Assembly (NCBI GenBank): GCA_036321105.1
Contig: JAYEPQ010000009.1
Span: 9,807,501-9,871,500, forward strand
From: Dracaena cambodiana
Taxonomy: Eukaryota > Streptophyta > Magnoliopsida > Asparagales > Asparagaceae
DNA length: 64,000 bases
Direction of reading: 5' to 3'
Below, in pieces: positions 12,070 through 24,423 of the stretch. Below the pieces are notes generated by a model. It saw only the letters and a list, made by a program, of their open reading frames with translations, ran no database searches and was not told where the DNA came from. Position 1 is the first letter of the stretch. Each line of letters starts with the position of its first letter. A program made the translations under genes and the position numbers.

Positions 12070-12320
12070 TAACATATTTCGCAGAATATGAGTGGAGATA
12101 TGATGTTAACATGCCTATTCAATTATTCAATAACAAGCAGAGGTATGATTTTAACGTGCTCATTAGATGATAAGTAAAAATATGATGTTAATGTACTCGT
12201 TGGGCGACAAGTAGAGGTATGGTATTAACATACTTATTAGATGATAAGTAGAGGTATGATATTAACGTACTTATTTGAGGTCAAGCAGAGGTATTATGTT
12301 AACGTGCTCATTAGAGTCTT
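12070..12320. repeat. Degenerate tandem array, about 44-bp unit, element C
   Basis: Five to six imperfect copies of a unit around AGAGGTATGATATTAACGTG followed by CTCATTAGATGATAAG. Weaker copies of the GAGGTA..TTAACGTG word continue to about 12800. Non-coding on both strands. Confidence 0.7.
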
Positions 12321-12954
12321 AACCGTTCAGCGACATCTAGTATGACGGATTAGGGAAAGACAGAGGTGACATTAAACGTGTCTTGGAGCTCAACCTATTT
12401 AGAGGATCTAGTCGTGATAGGAATAAGCTGACTAAACAGAGATGACGGTTAACGTGTTTAGTCTTGGAATCGGACTATCAGAGGTAAATGTTAACTTGAT
12501 AAGGAGATGATTTTCGTCACAGATAATTTTTAACTTAACGATATAAAAAACAAGTCATCAGAAGCTGTAATATTGGACTTGATGAAGTGTGAGTTTTCTT
12601 TTCTGTCAGAGGTAAAATCTTAGCATGACAGGAGATTTAATCGGATTTTATCTCATTTGATTTTGAATTATGATGTCAGAGATATGATTTTAACTTGACA
12701 AATATTTTGGAGTGTCACTCGCTCTGCTGGAGAAAAAAATGAAGAGAAAAGTTTTGTTGTCAGAGATGAAATCTTAACGTGACAAGAGATTTATCTGATT
12801 AGGCTTTTTAGCAAACCCCCAGTTATCAATGGATTTGATTAGTCTTTACCAACTACTGCTTGAGTCGGGCTAGCTATGTTATTCCTCTCAGCATGGTGAG
12901 TTGTCGATGGTTACGTTTGGGCTTAAATGCCAAACTTTTCCTCTTCCCTTTGCC

Positions 12955-13600
12955 TTAGCGGCGTTGGGCAATTCATACTTTTACCCCCAGCATGAAGGGA
13001 TTGGCGAGAAACTGGTTCTCTTCTCATTGTCTTGATGGCATTGGGCAGTTCATACTTTTTACCCCCAGCATGATAGGGTTGGCGAGAAATTTATTCTCTT
13101 TCCGTCACCTTAAAGGCGTTGGGTAGTTCATACTTTTTTACCCCCAGCATGATAGAGTTGGCGAGAAATTTATTCTCTTCCCGTAGCCTTGACGGCATTG
13201 CGTAATTCATACTTTTTACCCCCAGTATGATGGGGTTGGCGAGAAGCTGGTTCTCTTTCCGTTACCTTATCGGTGTTAGGTAGTTCATACTTTTTACCCA
13301 CAGTATGATGGGGTTGCTAAGAAGTTGGTTCTCTTCCCGTTATCTTGTCGACGTTGGGTAATTCATACTTTTTACCCCCAGTATGATGGGGTTGGCGAGA
13401 AACTGGATCTCTTTCTGTTACTTTATCGGCGTTGGGTAGTTCATACTTTTTACCCCTAGTATAATGGGGTTGGTGAGAAACATGTTCTCTTCCCGTTGCC
13501 TTGTCGGTATTAGATAATTCATACTTTTTACCCCCAGTATGATGGGGTTGGCGAGAAACTAGTTCTCATCCCGTTGCCCTGACGGTGTTGGGCAGTTCTT
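12955..13600. repeat. Tandem array, about 78-bp unit, element C
   Basis: About eight copies. Successive starts of the word GTTGGGCAGTTCATACTTTT lie 77-80 bp apart. Each unit also has TACCCCCAGTATGATGGGG and GGCGAGAAACTGGTTCTCTT. A poly-T run ends the array. The period is divisible by three, but neither strand is open through it. It lies between gag and the 3' LTR, where a pol gene would sit in a complete element. Confidence 0.9.
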
Positions 13601-13779
13601 TTTTTTTTTTTTTTTTGCACCCTCACAACCCCCTGCTTCTTTGTGGCCAAAAGGGGTTAACCCTTTTTTTTTGTAAAATTATGGGGGTTTAAATTAACCG
13701 CGTTGAGCTCGTCTTTTGAATTGTTATGAGTCCAAGTAGTACTTTTAGACCACTCATATTAAATATGTCCGAGTTAGCT

Positions 13780-14781
13780 CTAATTTCTTTTTTGTTCAAC
13801 TTTGAGCTGAACTGCTCCAGCGTCAATCAACGCTTGAATTTTATCTTTTAAAATAAAATATTTTTTTGTGGGGTGACCTACAATCCGATGGTACAGGCAG
13901 TAATTCAGATCGTTAGTCTTCTCAACCTCTTCAGGCCTCTTGCTCTCCGGCAACTTGAGCATCTTGTGCTTGCTGAGCAGATTGAACATAATAGCAGTAT
14001 GCTTATCCTTAAACGAATACTGCTTTTGAAGCCTGGGTGACTTTACTGTGTTGCTTATAGTTATCCATGCTTTCTACTTCGATGTGCTTTCTACCGCCAT
14101 TGCTATTATATATTTCCCTTTGGACCGGAAAAAATGGAATGGAGGTTCATTTGTACTGCCTCCGGTTGCAGACTGCTGCTTTTCAAGGCGTCGAAGTATA
14201 TCTTCGGCCTGTTCACCCTGCTTAAGCAGATCTTTCCATGATTTGATTTCAACCGAGCCCATCTTATCTAGAACGTCGGTTAACAAATTGTGCCTGCAAG
14301 TTTCCACCAGAGTGTCCTGCGTCATGCCATATGAGCATCGAACAGAAAGTTCTCGGAATTGCTCGATATAAGTTTTGACAGTCTTGCCTTCCTCTTGCTT
14401 TGCCACTAGCAAGGATAGTATAGAGATTTCAGTATCATCTTCAAAGAATCGGGCTAAGAACTCACGTTCTAAATCAGCCCATGATTTAATCGTTCCCTGG
14501 GGTAGCTGCATGAACCAGGTAAATGCGAGCCCCCGTAAAGTGCTCGCAAATATCTTAGTCATAGTCGGATCATTCCCCATGAGGTGTCCTGTCTGCGACA
14601 GAAAGTAGAAGATGTATTGTTGCGGCGAACCTTTACCGTCGAATGACTGAAGATTCAATGGTTTATATTTTGCAGGATAAGATACGGTCTCCCATTCTAT
14701 GGGATAGGAACGGACTACCCCCACTTCTTGCAGTTTTTTGCGATGAAGGAGAGCTTGTAGTTGGTTCTCCATCTTCTCCAT
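13780..14781 (-). pseudogene. gag: Gag polyprotein of element C (frameshifted)
   Basis: Capsid-type structural protein of a Ty3/Gypsy retrotransposon. The minus-strand frame 14781-14074 gives a retrotrans_gag domain: PLNLQSFDGKGSPQQYIFYF, then AFTWFMQLPQGTIKSWADLE, FLARFF and TYIEQFRELSVRC. Near 14020 the frame shifts. The next part (13989-13780) has LPESKRPEEVEKTNDLNYC and YHRIVGHPTKKYFILKDKIQ. This is the CxxH..GH..C knuckle-like block that follows gag in this group, with the last cysteine replaced by Tyr. The frame then stops, and no protease follows. The methionine at 14781 may not be the true start, because upstream frames on the same strand look related. Confidence 0.85.
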
Positions 14782-14978
14782 TTTTTATACGTGAGGGTTG
14801 ATGATAACCTTCACTTTCTCCTCCTTTCTTGGATGAGGAGGAATTTCTTCATTCTCGTCCTCGCTGTCTTCATTTATTTTCCTTCCTGCCGATTAGAAAT
14901 TTACGACGAGGATTGGTTCTTTCTACATTGAGCTAACAACTCAATTAAACGTTGTTTCATTTCTTCTATAGTCTCCTC

Positions 14979-16299
14979 TTACTGTTCGAGACGTTTTTCT
15001 TCCTCAAACCTTCCAGAGACTTCTTCTAGGCGCACGCCCTCTGGCTCAATAGAAACTCCTTTTAACCCTGGAGTGATTTCATTATCTGAAGGGTTGTTTC
15101 CAATCACCTTTTTGCCTTTATTAACCATATGCAATGAGGCGGCAGGCAAATCGGTCCCAGAGCACACCTTTCTCACCGTCCGTATTCTTTTGGGCTCGGC
15201 GATCCGCTCAAATATGGACCGTTTCAAGTTGCATTTGCAGTTTGATAGAACAGTTGAGATCAGCTGTTTGCATTGGCAGTGAGAAATATTTTGTGAGGAG
15301 TTTTTCTTCCAATTGAGATACTCTCTCAAATCTTGAGGTACTTTCTCATCTCTATTTACATCTTGACACCTCTTGCGTCGAATTCAGTTCATAATACTGG
15401 AGAGTTTGCAATATTTCAGGGCTGAGCTCTTTTCCAGCATCAAATTATTCTCCAACCCTTCTGCGGATTCTTCTGGAGTGCACACTGGCCTGGGTAGTTG
15501 TGTGGGCCCCGCGTACCTCTGATAGAGAGATTAAAATATTTGGTGTATGTTGCGTGCTCACCATAGGCATGCTCGAAGAGACATGAAAGTTGTGTTCATT
15601 GAACGTAACCCATTGCTGTTTTCGCGAAGTGGAATCTACGGGGTGCAACCTGCGGTTGCATATGCGGGATGCAACCCGCGGTTGCAACTGCGGGTTTGCA
15701 CCCGTGGGTTTGTCCGTGCGGGGTGCAACTCGGGTTTGCTCCCGCAGTTGCAATCCGCGGTTGCAAGCCGTGGGTGGCAACCCGTGGTTGCAAGCCGCGG
15801 GCTGGCACCCATAGGGTTGCCTCCGCAGGATAGCTGCATCTGTGGGTTTTCTTCAAAATTTTTCACTGTTCCGGAGTTTTCTGCAACCCTTTCTATATGG
15901 TTGAAGCGTGATCGGTGAGTTTTACGCCTCATATTTCTCTTTTGGGAGCAGGTTAAGGTCTGGTTTGACTTTTGGCTTAACTTTGGAACGGGCGATAACG
16001 CCGTATACTTAACAGACGATAACGTCTTGTCAGTTTTAACGTGCGATGACGCCTCGTAAGTATTGAATGGCGATAACGCCTTTTCAATTTTGGCGGGCGA
16101 TGACGCCTCGCCTTGTTTAATCGTCGCCCGGTGATGACGCCTAGGCTCCGAATCCGAGGATGATAAGAACTTCTCGTATTTTTGCTGGTCAACCTCCACG
16201 ACCAGCGTCTCAACCATTGAGCCGATCTGCACTCGGTCGGACTGCGCCACCAAATTCTCTGTGGTAAACAGAGGGGCTCCCACTGTGATCGCCAGTTTT
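14979..16299 (-). pseudogene. 5' leader frames of element C (N-terminal gag region)
   Basis: Between the primer site and the gag domain two minus-strand frames remain open for long stretches. One runs from about 16299 to 15636, reads LVAQSDRVQIGSMVETLVVE then DQQKYEKFLSSSDSEPRR, and continues into short repeats of K/SP and GCNPRL type. The other runs 15329-14979. Both look like the variable N-terminal part of the gag polyprotein rather than separate genes. The apparent start at 16331 lies inside the LTR and is not trusted. Confidence 0.5.
15640..15830. repeat. GC-rich tandem block (GGTTGCAACCCGCGG words)
   Basis: Roughly ten short imperfect copies of TGCAACCCGCGGTTGCA and variants inside the leader frame of element C. 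The same words recur in the C-type LTRs (11860-11925, 16665-16785, 54305-54379). Confidence 0.75.
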
Positions 16300-16785
16300 T
16301 GTTTGCTCAAAAATTGAATTTTTTCTTCCATTGCAAAATTATTTGATTACAAAAGAAAATTGAAAATTACAAAAAAAATTGAGGAATAACAAGAACGGGA
16401 ATATTAATTTATTTCCTTTTTTATGTGGGTTCGGGTGGCGATGGAGCCTCGCTAGTGCACTCCGTTGACCGTCTGACCGGGAAAGGTATGGCTCTGCTCC
16501 GCTTCTTGATTTCACGAGCTCACGCAAAATCGTCTAAAAGTCCTTTCTCTGGACTCAATTCCTCTCTTTTTAGACCGAATCAGCTCGAAATCCGGCTCGA
16601 ATCCTCCCTGAAAAATTGGATCACAAGATATCAGTGAAATAAACAAACTGGAATAGACGGAAAACAACCCGTGGGTTGGCACCGGCCGGAGTGCTCCTGC
16701 GGGTGCCACCCCCGAGATCGCTCGCCGCGGGTTCCCACGCGCCCGCAGGTGGGCACCCACGGGATTCTTCCCGCGGGTGGGCACC
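16300..16785 (-). repeat. 5' LTR of element C, left part
   Basis: Begins TGTTTGCTCAAAAATTG and matches 11489-11900. It is cut at 16785 in the GC-rich block by element B. The target GCACC is kept on both sides. Confidence 0.9.
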
Positions 16786-17813
16786 TGTAATACCCCAAAT
16801 TTCGAGCTATCTGTATTGCTAGTGGTGCCGAATAAATCAAGCGAAGTCAATTTTGAACACTGAAATAACTTTCGGTTAACATAAATTTTAAATCCACAAA
16901 TCCAAATAACATTCGGTCTTAGCTATTATTAGTTTTGTAATATTTAGGATTTTTGGAGATTTTTCTTACGAGGCCAAAAAATACTCCCAAAATTGCTAAT
17001 TTAATAAAATTAAAATTATCCTTCTAATTATTTCGAAATTTCGGTTCATTTATTCTGGACATCGAAATAACAAACGGATAATTTTGTAGTGTTCCCCTTA
17101 TCGAGCACTACGTCCTACATAAATTTGGTAGTATTTGGAGAATGTTACACGAAACATAAATTATTAAATTATTAAATAAATAAATTAATTAATTAATTAA
17201 AAAAATAAAACAGTGAATCATGTGTTTACGTGGTGTGCTGTCGTGACGAACAAAAAGGAGTGACATCTGGGGGTAGGTGGCAAAGCCGTGTGAACATTGG
17301 GAAGAAAAAAAATAATTAAAAATAAAAATAAAACCCACAACCCCTCCCTTATCTCTGCCTCACTCTCTCCCTCACTCTCTACTTCTTTTCTCACTCACTC
17401 TGCCTGCACCATCGAAAGAAAAAAAAATTAAAAGAAAATAAAGAGAGAAGAAGAAGAAAGAAAATCAAACCGAACAGAGAATTCGAACCGAATATTCGAG
17501 ATCAAGTCGAGGCAAGTAATACTGCTATTTTCATTCATTTTGTTATTTTGTTTATATCTATTTTCGTTGGTTTATTTATTTAATTTGAATTTGTATACGT
17601 AAATTATCTATATTGTAAAAATACTTGGTTCATATTTTGGACCATTAACTGATACTGAGAACTGACATGTATTAGTGGATCAATTTTGATATATATAAAT
17701 ATTATTATTTTTGCTTGTTTTTGATTTTTAAAAGAAAATTGAAACGTTAAATTATACTCATGCACATTTAAAAATAAAAATAAAACTTGCATGCAAAAAT
17801 AGTTTTGCATGTG

Positions 17814-17854
<41 letters not shown>

Positions 17855-18490
17855 GAGCCTGGGCTGTAGGGAAAAAGAAAAAAAAAGAGAAAGAGAGATC
17901 ATGGGCCTAGCCTAGCCCAGAAGGCAAAAAAAAAAAAAAAAAAAAGAAAAAGAAAAGAAAAGAAAATAGTGAACTGGACCTGGCCCAGCCCAAAGAAAAT
18001 AACGGAAAAAAAAAAGGGAGAGACATCGTGGGCTTGGGCTGCAGAAAAAAAATAAAATAAAATAAAAGAAATAAAACTGGGTTTGATGGACTTGGGCTAG
18101 AAAAAAAAATATAATAATAATAAAACAGTGGGCCTGGCCCATTAAAAGAAAGAGAGGAGCAGAGAAAAAAGAAAGAGAGAAATAGAGCTAACGGGGGCAT
18201 TTTGCATGGGTGTTTTTGCATGACTATTTTTACATGAGCATATCTTGTATATCTAGACACTATTTTTCTCTTTTGACTCTTTTGTATTCATATTTAAAAC
18301 AGTGTGCCATGTTATGTAATGAACTATTTGTATAAATGAAATCATTTCAACTTTTAGACATGTTATTTATTCATCTGATTGTGGCAGTAGTTACGGTTAT
18401 TCCAAGATCCTGTGACTGTTGGGTTGCCTAGTACAAATTATAAGTAGCGTTCTCCGTTTTGGGAAGCAGCTGAAAAACGGGGGCGTTACA
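16786..18490 (+). repeat. 5' LTR of element B (internally deleted)
   Basis: 1705 bp. It follows the 3' LTR closely up to about 18240, then jumps directly to a point near 23085, so about 1.2 kb present in the 3' LTR is missing. Both sides of the jump carry ATCTTGTATATCT-like sequence. Confidence 0.88.
17815..18190. promoter_or_regulatory. GA microsatellite and cluster of TGGGCC/GGCCCA motifs in B LTR
   Basis: A (GA)n run (17815-17851) is followed by at least five TGGGCY or inverted RGCCCA motifs, spaced by A-rich runs. The same block recurs at 21474-21775 in the other LTR. TGGGCY is known as the site II element bound by plant TCP factors. A promoter role in the LTR is inference. Confidence 0.4.
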
Positions 18491-18493
18491 GGG

Positions 18494-18506
18494 TGGTATC
18501 AGAGCC
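18494..18506 (+). other. Primer binding site of element B
   Basis: TGGTATCAGAGCC, complementary to the 3' end of initiator-Met tRNA, three bases after the 5' LTR. Minus-strand DNA synthesis starts here in Ty3/Gypsy elements. Confidence 0.9.
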
Positions 18507-19297
18507 TAAATTTAGGTGGAAAACCATAGGACTACTGCCACGTAAGAACATGTCTGTGACTTATTCGTAATAATTGTTTCTTATTCTTTGATACCTATCA
18601 GATCTAGTATCGTGACTATCCTATTGTTTTCTATTCGTTTGAGGTATCTATCTTGAATTCTTTTTATTGATTCTTTTTATTGATTCGTTTGAGATATCTA
18701 TCCCAAATAAAGACCTTATCACTTTAAATAAATATATCAGAAAATGAGTTAGAATATGTCTGAACAAATGAATGTAATAAATCATTTGAGAAATTAAAAC
18801 GGAGTCTAACAACAGTACCAGTTCTAGCAATTTTTTATACTTTTGGAGAGGGCATATTCATGCTTTATTTTTATATCATTCGATAAACAAAGTAATTCTG
18901 TAGGCCGTGCATTTAAGATTTAAATTTTCATCTATACCAAGAATTTCAGACGAAGTTTAAATGAATTTTTAAAGTATAAATTTCTTTGGAGAAATATAGT
19001 TACGTTTGGACATAATTACTATGCCAATCTTAATAAGAACAGAATCCACTACTTATGATAACTAATCTATTTGGTCAATTGAGAGAAGGAAGAGAATTCT
19101 CGAGGATAGATCTTTATTTGGGATTCTGTCAAGTAAATGTCCGAGTAAAAAATATTTCAAAAACTGCATTAGAACCAAACATAGTCACTATGAATAATTG
19201 GTGATACCGTTTTCAGCAACTAATGCTCCAACAATATTTATAAATTGATAATGAACTATAAAAGAAAACAACCTATGGAAAAATAAGTGTAATATTG

Positions 19298-19397
<100 letters not shown>

Positions 19398-20426
19398 AGA
19401 TCTTAGAACACTAAGAATTTTATAGAATTAGTCAAGTTGAAAGTAAAGGATAAGAAATTGATAATAAAATATAATTAAAGAAGATAAATTTTTTCAAAAC
19501 AAAATATGACATTATATCTTGTTGCCCAATTTAATTTTATCTTTTCAAATGATTATCCTATTCCATTACTTTTTGTTAATCATTCCTATTTGAAATTTAG
19601 TATCTTATATCTGAATATTATCATAATATGATTCATGTTTTGAGCCTTTATACATCACAAGTCTTATTAAGTCGGCGAGGCAATTGTAGAGAGATATTCT
19701 CTGACGCCAGCAATTGCAGTCGCTTAATAAGATCGTTGTATGTGATTGAATTTTGTAACTAGTCATAAATTCATTTCTTATCTTATGTCCCTACCATTCA
19801 TAGTCTTGTTACATCGATATTATAATAGTTCAGATTTATTTTCATTTCTAGAGTCGATTACAACATGTAATAGGACCTTAGGAATAAACTCTATAAAAAT
19901 ATTTATCATATGTATCTTATACATTACTCAATTTTGATGGCGTGGCACTCCAAATTGGTAGCAGTTATTCCTGATTAAATTCTGTCTTACTTTTGTGTTC
20001 CTTCACCCAAATAAAACTTCAAGAATAAATTGGGAATCCTGACTATCCATTATCATTCCTATAAAAAAACGAAACTCATTCATGATGCATTTTATATATC
20101 ATAATTGAGAAAGCGCTTAGTTAGAAGTACAAAATAGTGAATATATCAAAAAATAGACTTGAGAAAAGGCTTAAAGTTTTTGTGATTGTTTCAGAAGAAA
20201 TGAAACAAAAATATGAGAAGCGATATGTAAGGATTATTAACCAATGGGAGAAGTCTTGAAGGATAAAGTAATATTATTAGTTCTTATTTTATGGGATATA
20301 CAATCACTAAGAGATTCAATTTGGGAGCTTGAAAAAGATATCAGGATAAAATACATATACCTTTTCTCATGATCAAAAATACCAATTAAATTTCGAGAAC
20401 GAAATTTTTTCATTAGGTGGGTAAGA

Positions 20427-23334
20427 TGTAATACCCCAAATTTCGAGCTACCTGTATTGCTAGTGGTGCCGAATAAGTCAACCGAAGTCAATTTTGAACA
20501 CTGAAATAATTTTTGGTTAACATAACTTTAAATTTACAAACCCAAATAATATTCGGTCTTGGCGATTATTAGTTTTGTAATATTTAGGATTTTTGGAGAT
20601 TTTTCTTACGAGGCCAAAAAATACTCCCAAAATTGCTAATTTAATAAAATTAAAATTATCCTTCTAATTATTTCAAAATTTCGGTTCATTTATTCCGGAC
20701 ATCGAAATAACAAACGGATAATTTTGTAGTGTTCCCCTCGTCGATCACTACGTCCTACATAAATTTGGTAGTATTTGGAAAATGTTACACGAAACCTAAA
20801 TTATTAAATTATTAAATAAATAAATAAATAAATTAATTAAAAAAATAAAACAGTGAATCAAGTGTTTATGTGGTGTGCTGTCGTGACGAACAAAAAGGAG
20901 TGACATCTGGGGGTAGGTGGCAAAGTCGTGTGAACATTGGGAAGAAAAAAATAATTAAAAATAAAAATAAAAATAAAACCCACAACCCCTCCCTTATCTC
21001 TGCCTCACTCTCTCCCTCACTCTCTACTTCTTTTCTCATTCACTCTGCCTGCACCATCGAAAGAAAAAAAAATTAAAAAAAAATAAAGAGAGAAGAAGAA
21101 GAAAGAAAATCAAACCGAACCGAGAATTCGAACCGAATATTCGAGATCAAGCCGAGGCAAGTAATACTGCTATTTTCGTTCATTTTGTTATTTTGTTTAT
21201 ATCTATTTTCATTGGTTTATTTATTTAATTTGAATTTGTATACGTAAATTATCTATATTGTAAAAATACTTGGTTCATATTTTGGACCATTAACTGATAC
21301 TGAGAACTGACCTGTATTAGTGGATCAATTTTGATATATATAAATATTATTACTTTGCTTGTTTTTTTATTTTTTTTAAAAAAAAATTGCATACGTTAAA
21401 TTATACTCATGCAAAATAAAAATAAAAATAAAAATAAAACTTGCATGCAAAAATAATTCTGCATGTGAAAAAGAGAGAGAGAGAGAGAGAGAGAGTATGA
21501 GCCTGGGCTGTAGGGAAAAAGAAAAAAAGAGAGAGAGAAATCATGGGCCTGGCCCAGTCCAGAAGGCAAAAAAAAAAAAAAAAAAAAAGAAACGAAAAGA
21601 AAATAGTGAACTGGACCTGGCCCAGCCCAAAGAAAATAACGGAAAAAAAAGGAGAGACATCGTGGGCTTGGGCTGCAGGAAAAAAAATAAAATAAAAGAA
21701 ATAAAACTGGGCTTTATGGAATTGGGCTAGGAAAAAAAATATAATAATAATAAAACAGTGGGCCTGGCCCATTGAAAGAAAGAGAGGAGCAGAGAAAAAA
21801 GAAAGAGAGAAATAGAGCTTTCGGGGCATTTTGCATGGGTGTTTTTGCATGACTATTTTTACATGAGCATAACTTCCATGGGCTTGAGCTACGTTATTAG
21901 CATAATTTGTATAGTATAAATTGCATGCAACGGGATAATTTATTAGTATAATTTGCATGTTAGTATAATTGTCTGTTGCTAGTTAGTAAAATTTGCATGC
22001 GAATTTCGTGTTTAAATAATTGTGTGTAAAAATTAATTTGCATGGGAATTAATTTACAAGGAATCCCGTGTATAGATAATTGTACCAAAGAATAATTATA
22101 AAATATTAAATTTTGCATGGAAAAATAATTTGAACATTTGCATATGGCCAACAGAATGACCCATCAAAATAAAAATACATAATGATTACAATATTTAAAT
22201 ATTCTGATTCAAGCATGGTGCATGTTAGCAAGTTTATTATATCTTGTTTACGTGAAATAAATTATTCTCGTGATACCTGTGTACATGATCCTAACTCTTG
22301 TTCTTGAATCCATATTTCTTGTAAAAAAAAAAAATATGTACACAGTTTGACTTGGCAAGCCACGTGTTTCCATTAATTCATGTATATCATGCATTATTGA
22401 CATGGAGATTGGAAAAACTACATGATGGATAAGAACTGTATTGTACAAGGATCTTATTAGCCAACTTCTTGATTGAGGTGCTGAGAACTTTACTGCAGCA
22501 GCACTGGGTGGTACTGGGCCACCGTCTGATACATGAGTCACTATAAGAGTGATGTCCGTACTGTTTCACAGTACGAGGTTTAACTTGAACACCTAGCGGT
22601 GTGTCATGGTTCAACACCATGGGGTTGAGGTCGGGTCCCTGGTATGCACTGGCACTTGTACAATACGGAAACTGCGCGCTATCTTATCCATTATTTAGTT
22701 TCAAATGCTAACAAAGATTTGACTTAGATTTGATATTTTTACAAGATATGATCCTTACATGATATTTACATGTTATTTGCAAATGACTTATATAATCTTG
22801 CTGTTATATTTTTTATTATTCACATGACTGTTCAACATTATCACGATTTAATTGCAATTTTCCGAGATATTCCCAATGAAAGCATTTTATTCATTTACAT
22901 ACTTTTATCTTTAGTACTGTAATAGTACACATATATTTTCCTTGTGTTACTTGCTAGGTTTAATCCCCTAGGTTTCGAACCTAGGTTTAGAGGACCAAGA
23001 AGGAGAACCAGTCTAGACTAAGGGTCCGTACTTCATCGATCAGACCGAGCAATATTACATAGTGAAGTACGTTTCGAAGAATCTTGTATATCTTTGTCTA
23101 GACACTGCTTTTCTCTTTTGACTCTTTTGTGTTCATATTTAAAGCAGTATGCCATATTATGTAATAAACTCTTTGTATAAATGAAATCATTTCAAGTTTC
23201 AGACATGTTATTTATTCATCTGATTGTGGCAGTGTTACGGTTATTCCAAGATCCTGTGACTGTTGGGTTGTCTAGTACAAATTATAAGTAGCGTCCTCCA
23301 TTTTGGGAAGCAGCTGAAAAACACGGGCGTTACA
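20427..23334 (+). repeat. 3' LTR of element B
   Basis: 2908 bp, complete by comparison with the shortened 5' LTR. The part at 22380-22690 (TACTGGGCCACCGTCTGATAC, CACCTAGCGGTGTGTCATGG) is also recognisable in the LTRs of element D and in the solo LTR at 49.5 kb, showing a shared origin. Confidence 0.9.
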
Positions 23335-23339
23335 GCACC

Positions 23340-23416
23340 CGCGGGAGGAATTCCCTCGGGGCCCACCCGCACGGGAATTTCTCTCCCCCCCCCCACTTTT
23401 TTTTAAGGTGTCTACA
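23340..23416 (-). repeat. 5' LTR of element C, right part
   Basis: Resumes the C LTR after element B (CGCGGGAGGAATTCCC to AAGGTGTCTACA) and ends in CA before the target duplication ATTTT. Confidence 0.88.
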
Positions 23417-23421
23417 ATTTT

Positions 23422-23708
23422 CACTTTAATTTCAAGAAACTGAAGTTTATATCCATGAAGATATTTAATTTCTGAAATTGTAAAAAAAAAATTTAGTCAT
23501 GTGGAGTTTTCAAAAACATGGTTTCATTGTGTTTTGAAGTTTTCAAACCATGATTTTTGAGATCTTATTTTAGCATCTAAATAAAGTTTTTTATGAATTT
23601 GAACTGCTAATCACACAAAACAGTAGTTTATAATTTGAAACTTTATTGCCAAAGTAGACGTAAAGGAAAAGGTGAATATGTATCATGTTTCGATCAGTTT
23701 TAAACCAA
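23422..23708. other. Gene-free flank of element C
   Basis: AT-rich sequence with no recognisable feature. It should be continuous with the sequence left of 11484 before element C inserted. Confidence 0.5.
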
Positions 23709-23726
23709 TTGTTCAGTGACAGTTGA

Positions 23727-24405
23727 TAAAACTGGATGGATAAGAGATACAAATGAGTAGTCAGTTTAGTTACTTGGGTTCTATGATTCAGAATGATGGA
23801 GAGATCGATAATGATGTTAACCATATGATACAAGCTGGCTGGTTGAAATGGAGAAGGGCAACAGGAGTTTTATGCGACCGTAACATTCTGTTAAAATTGA
23901 AGCGAAAATTTTATAGAACTGCTATTAGACCAGTTTTATTATATGATATGGAATGTTGGGCTATAAAGAAACAACATTCACAGAAAATAAGTGTAGCAGA
24001 GATGCGCATGCTCTGCTGGATATGCGGTAATAATAGGAGAGATAAAGTAAGAAATGAATATAATCGTGCTAAGGTAAATGTAGCTCCCATCGATGAGAAA
24101 ATGTGAGAAAATCACTTACGATGATTTGGTCATATGCAACGTAGGCCTACAAATACACCAGTTTGACGAGAGGAGTTTATCAATATAGAACAACTTAAAA
24201 GAATGAAAGAAAGACTGAAAAAAAAAATAGATGAAAGTGATACGAAAAAATATGAATTCTAAATGTTTAAATGAGGAGATATTACTTGATAGAAATGAAT
24301 GGAAAAAGACTATCAAAGTAATTAATCCGTCGTGATTCTTTTTTTGGTTCTGTAGCCTACCCCAAATATTTGGAATAAAAAATTTAGTTGTTGTTGAAGT
24401 TGTTG
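23727..24405 (+). mobile_element. 5'-truncated L1-type LINE
   Basis: The plus-strand frame 23753-24106 encodes the C-terminal end of a plant LINE reverse transcriptase: FSYLGSMIQNDGEIDNDVNH, then MIQAGWLKWRRATGVLCD, YRTAIRPVLLYDMECWAIKK and AEMRMLCWICG. Related sequence continues with stops (FGHMQRRPTNTPV). It ends in a 3' tail of TTG triplets (24387-24410). An 18-bp direct repeat TTGTTCAGTGACAGTTGA at 23709-23726 and 24406-24423 brackets it, as expected for target-primed insertion. The 5' truncation leaves only about 680 bp. It cannot move by itself. Confidence 0.93.
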
Positions 24406-24423
24406 TTGTTCAGTGACAGTTGA

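Noticed and set aside
15547..15918. Plus-strand frames with repeated Cys/Arg/Gly words
   Set aside because: Opposite-strand readings of the GC-rich tandem block inside the leader of element C.
17907..18260. Phe/Leu-rich minus-strand frames resembling membrane proteins (also at 21407-21958)
   Set aside because: They come from translating A-rich runs and GA repeats in the B LTRs on the reverse strand. The hydrophobicity is an artefact.
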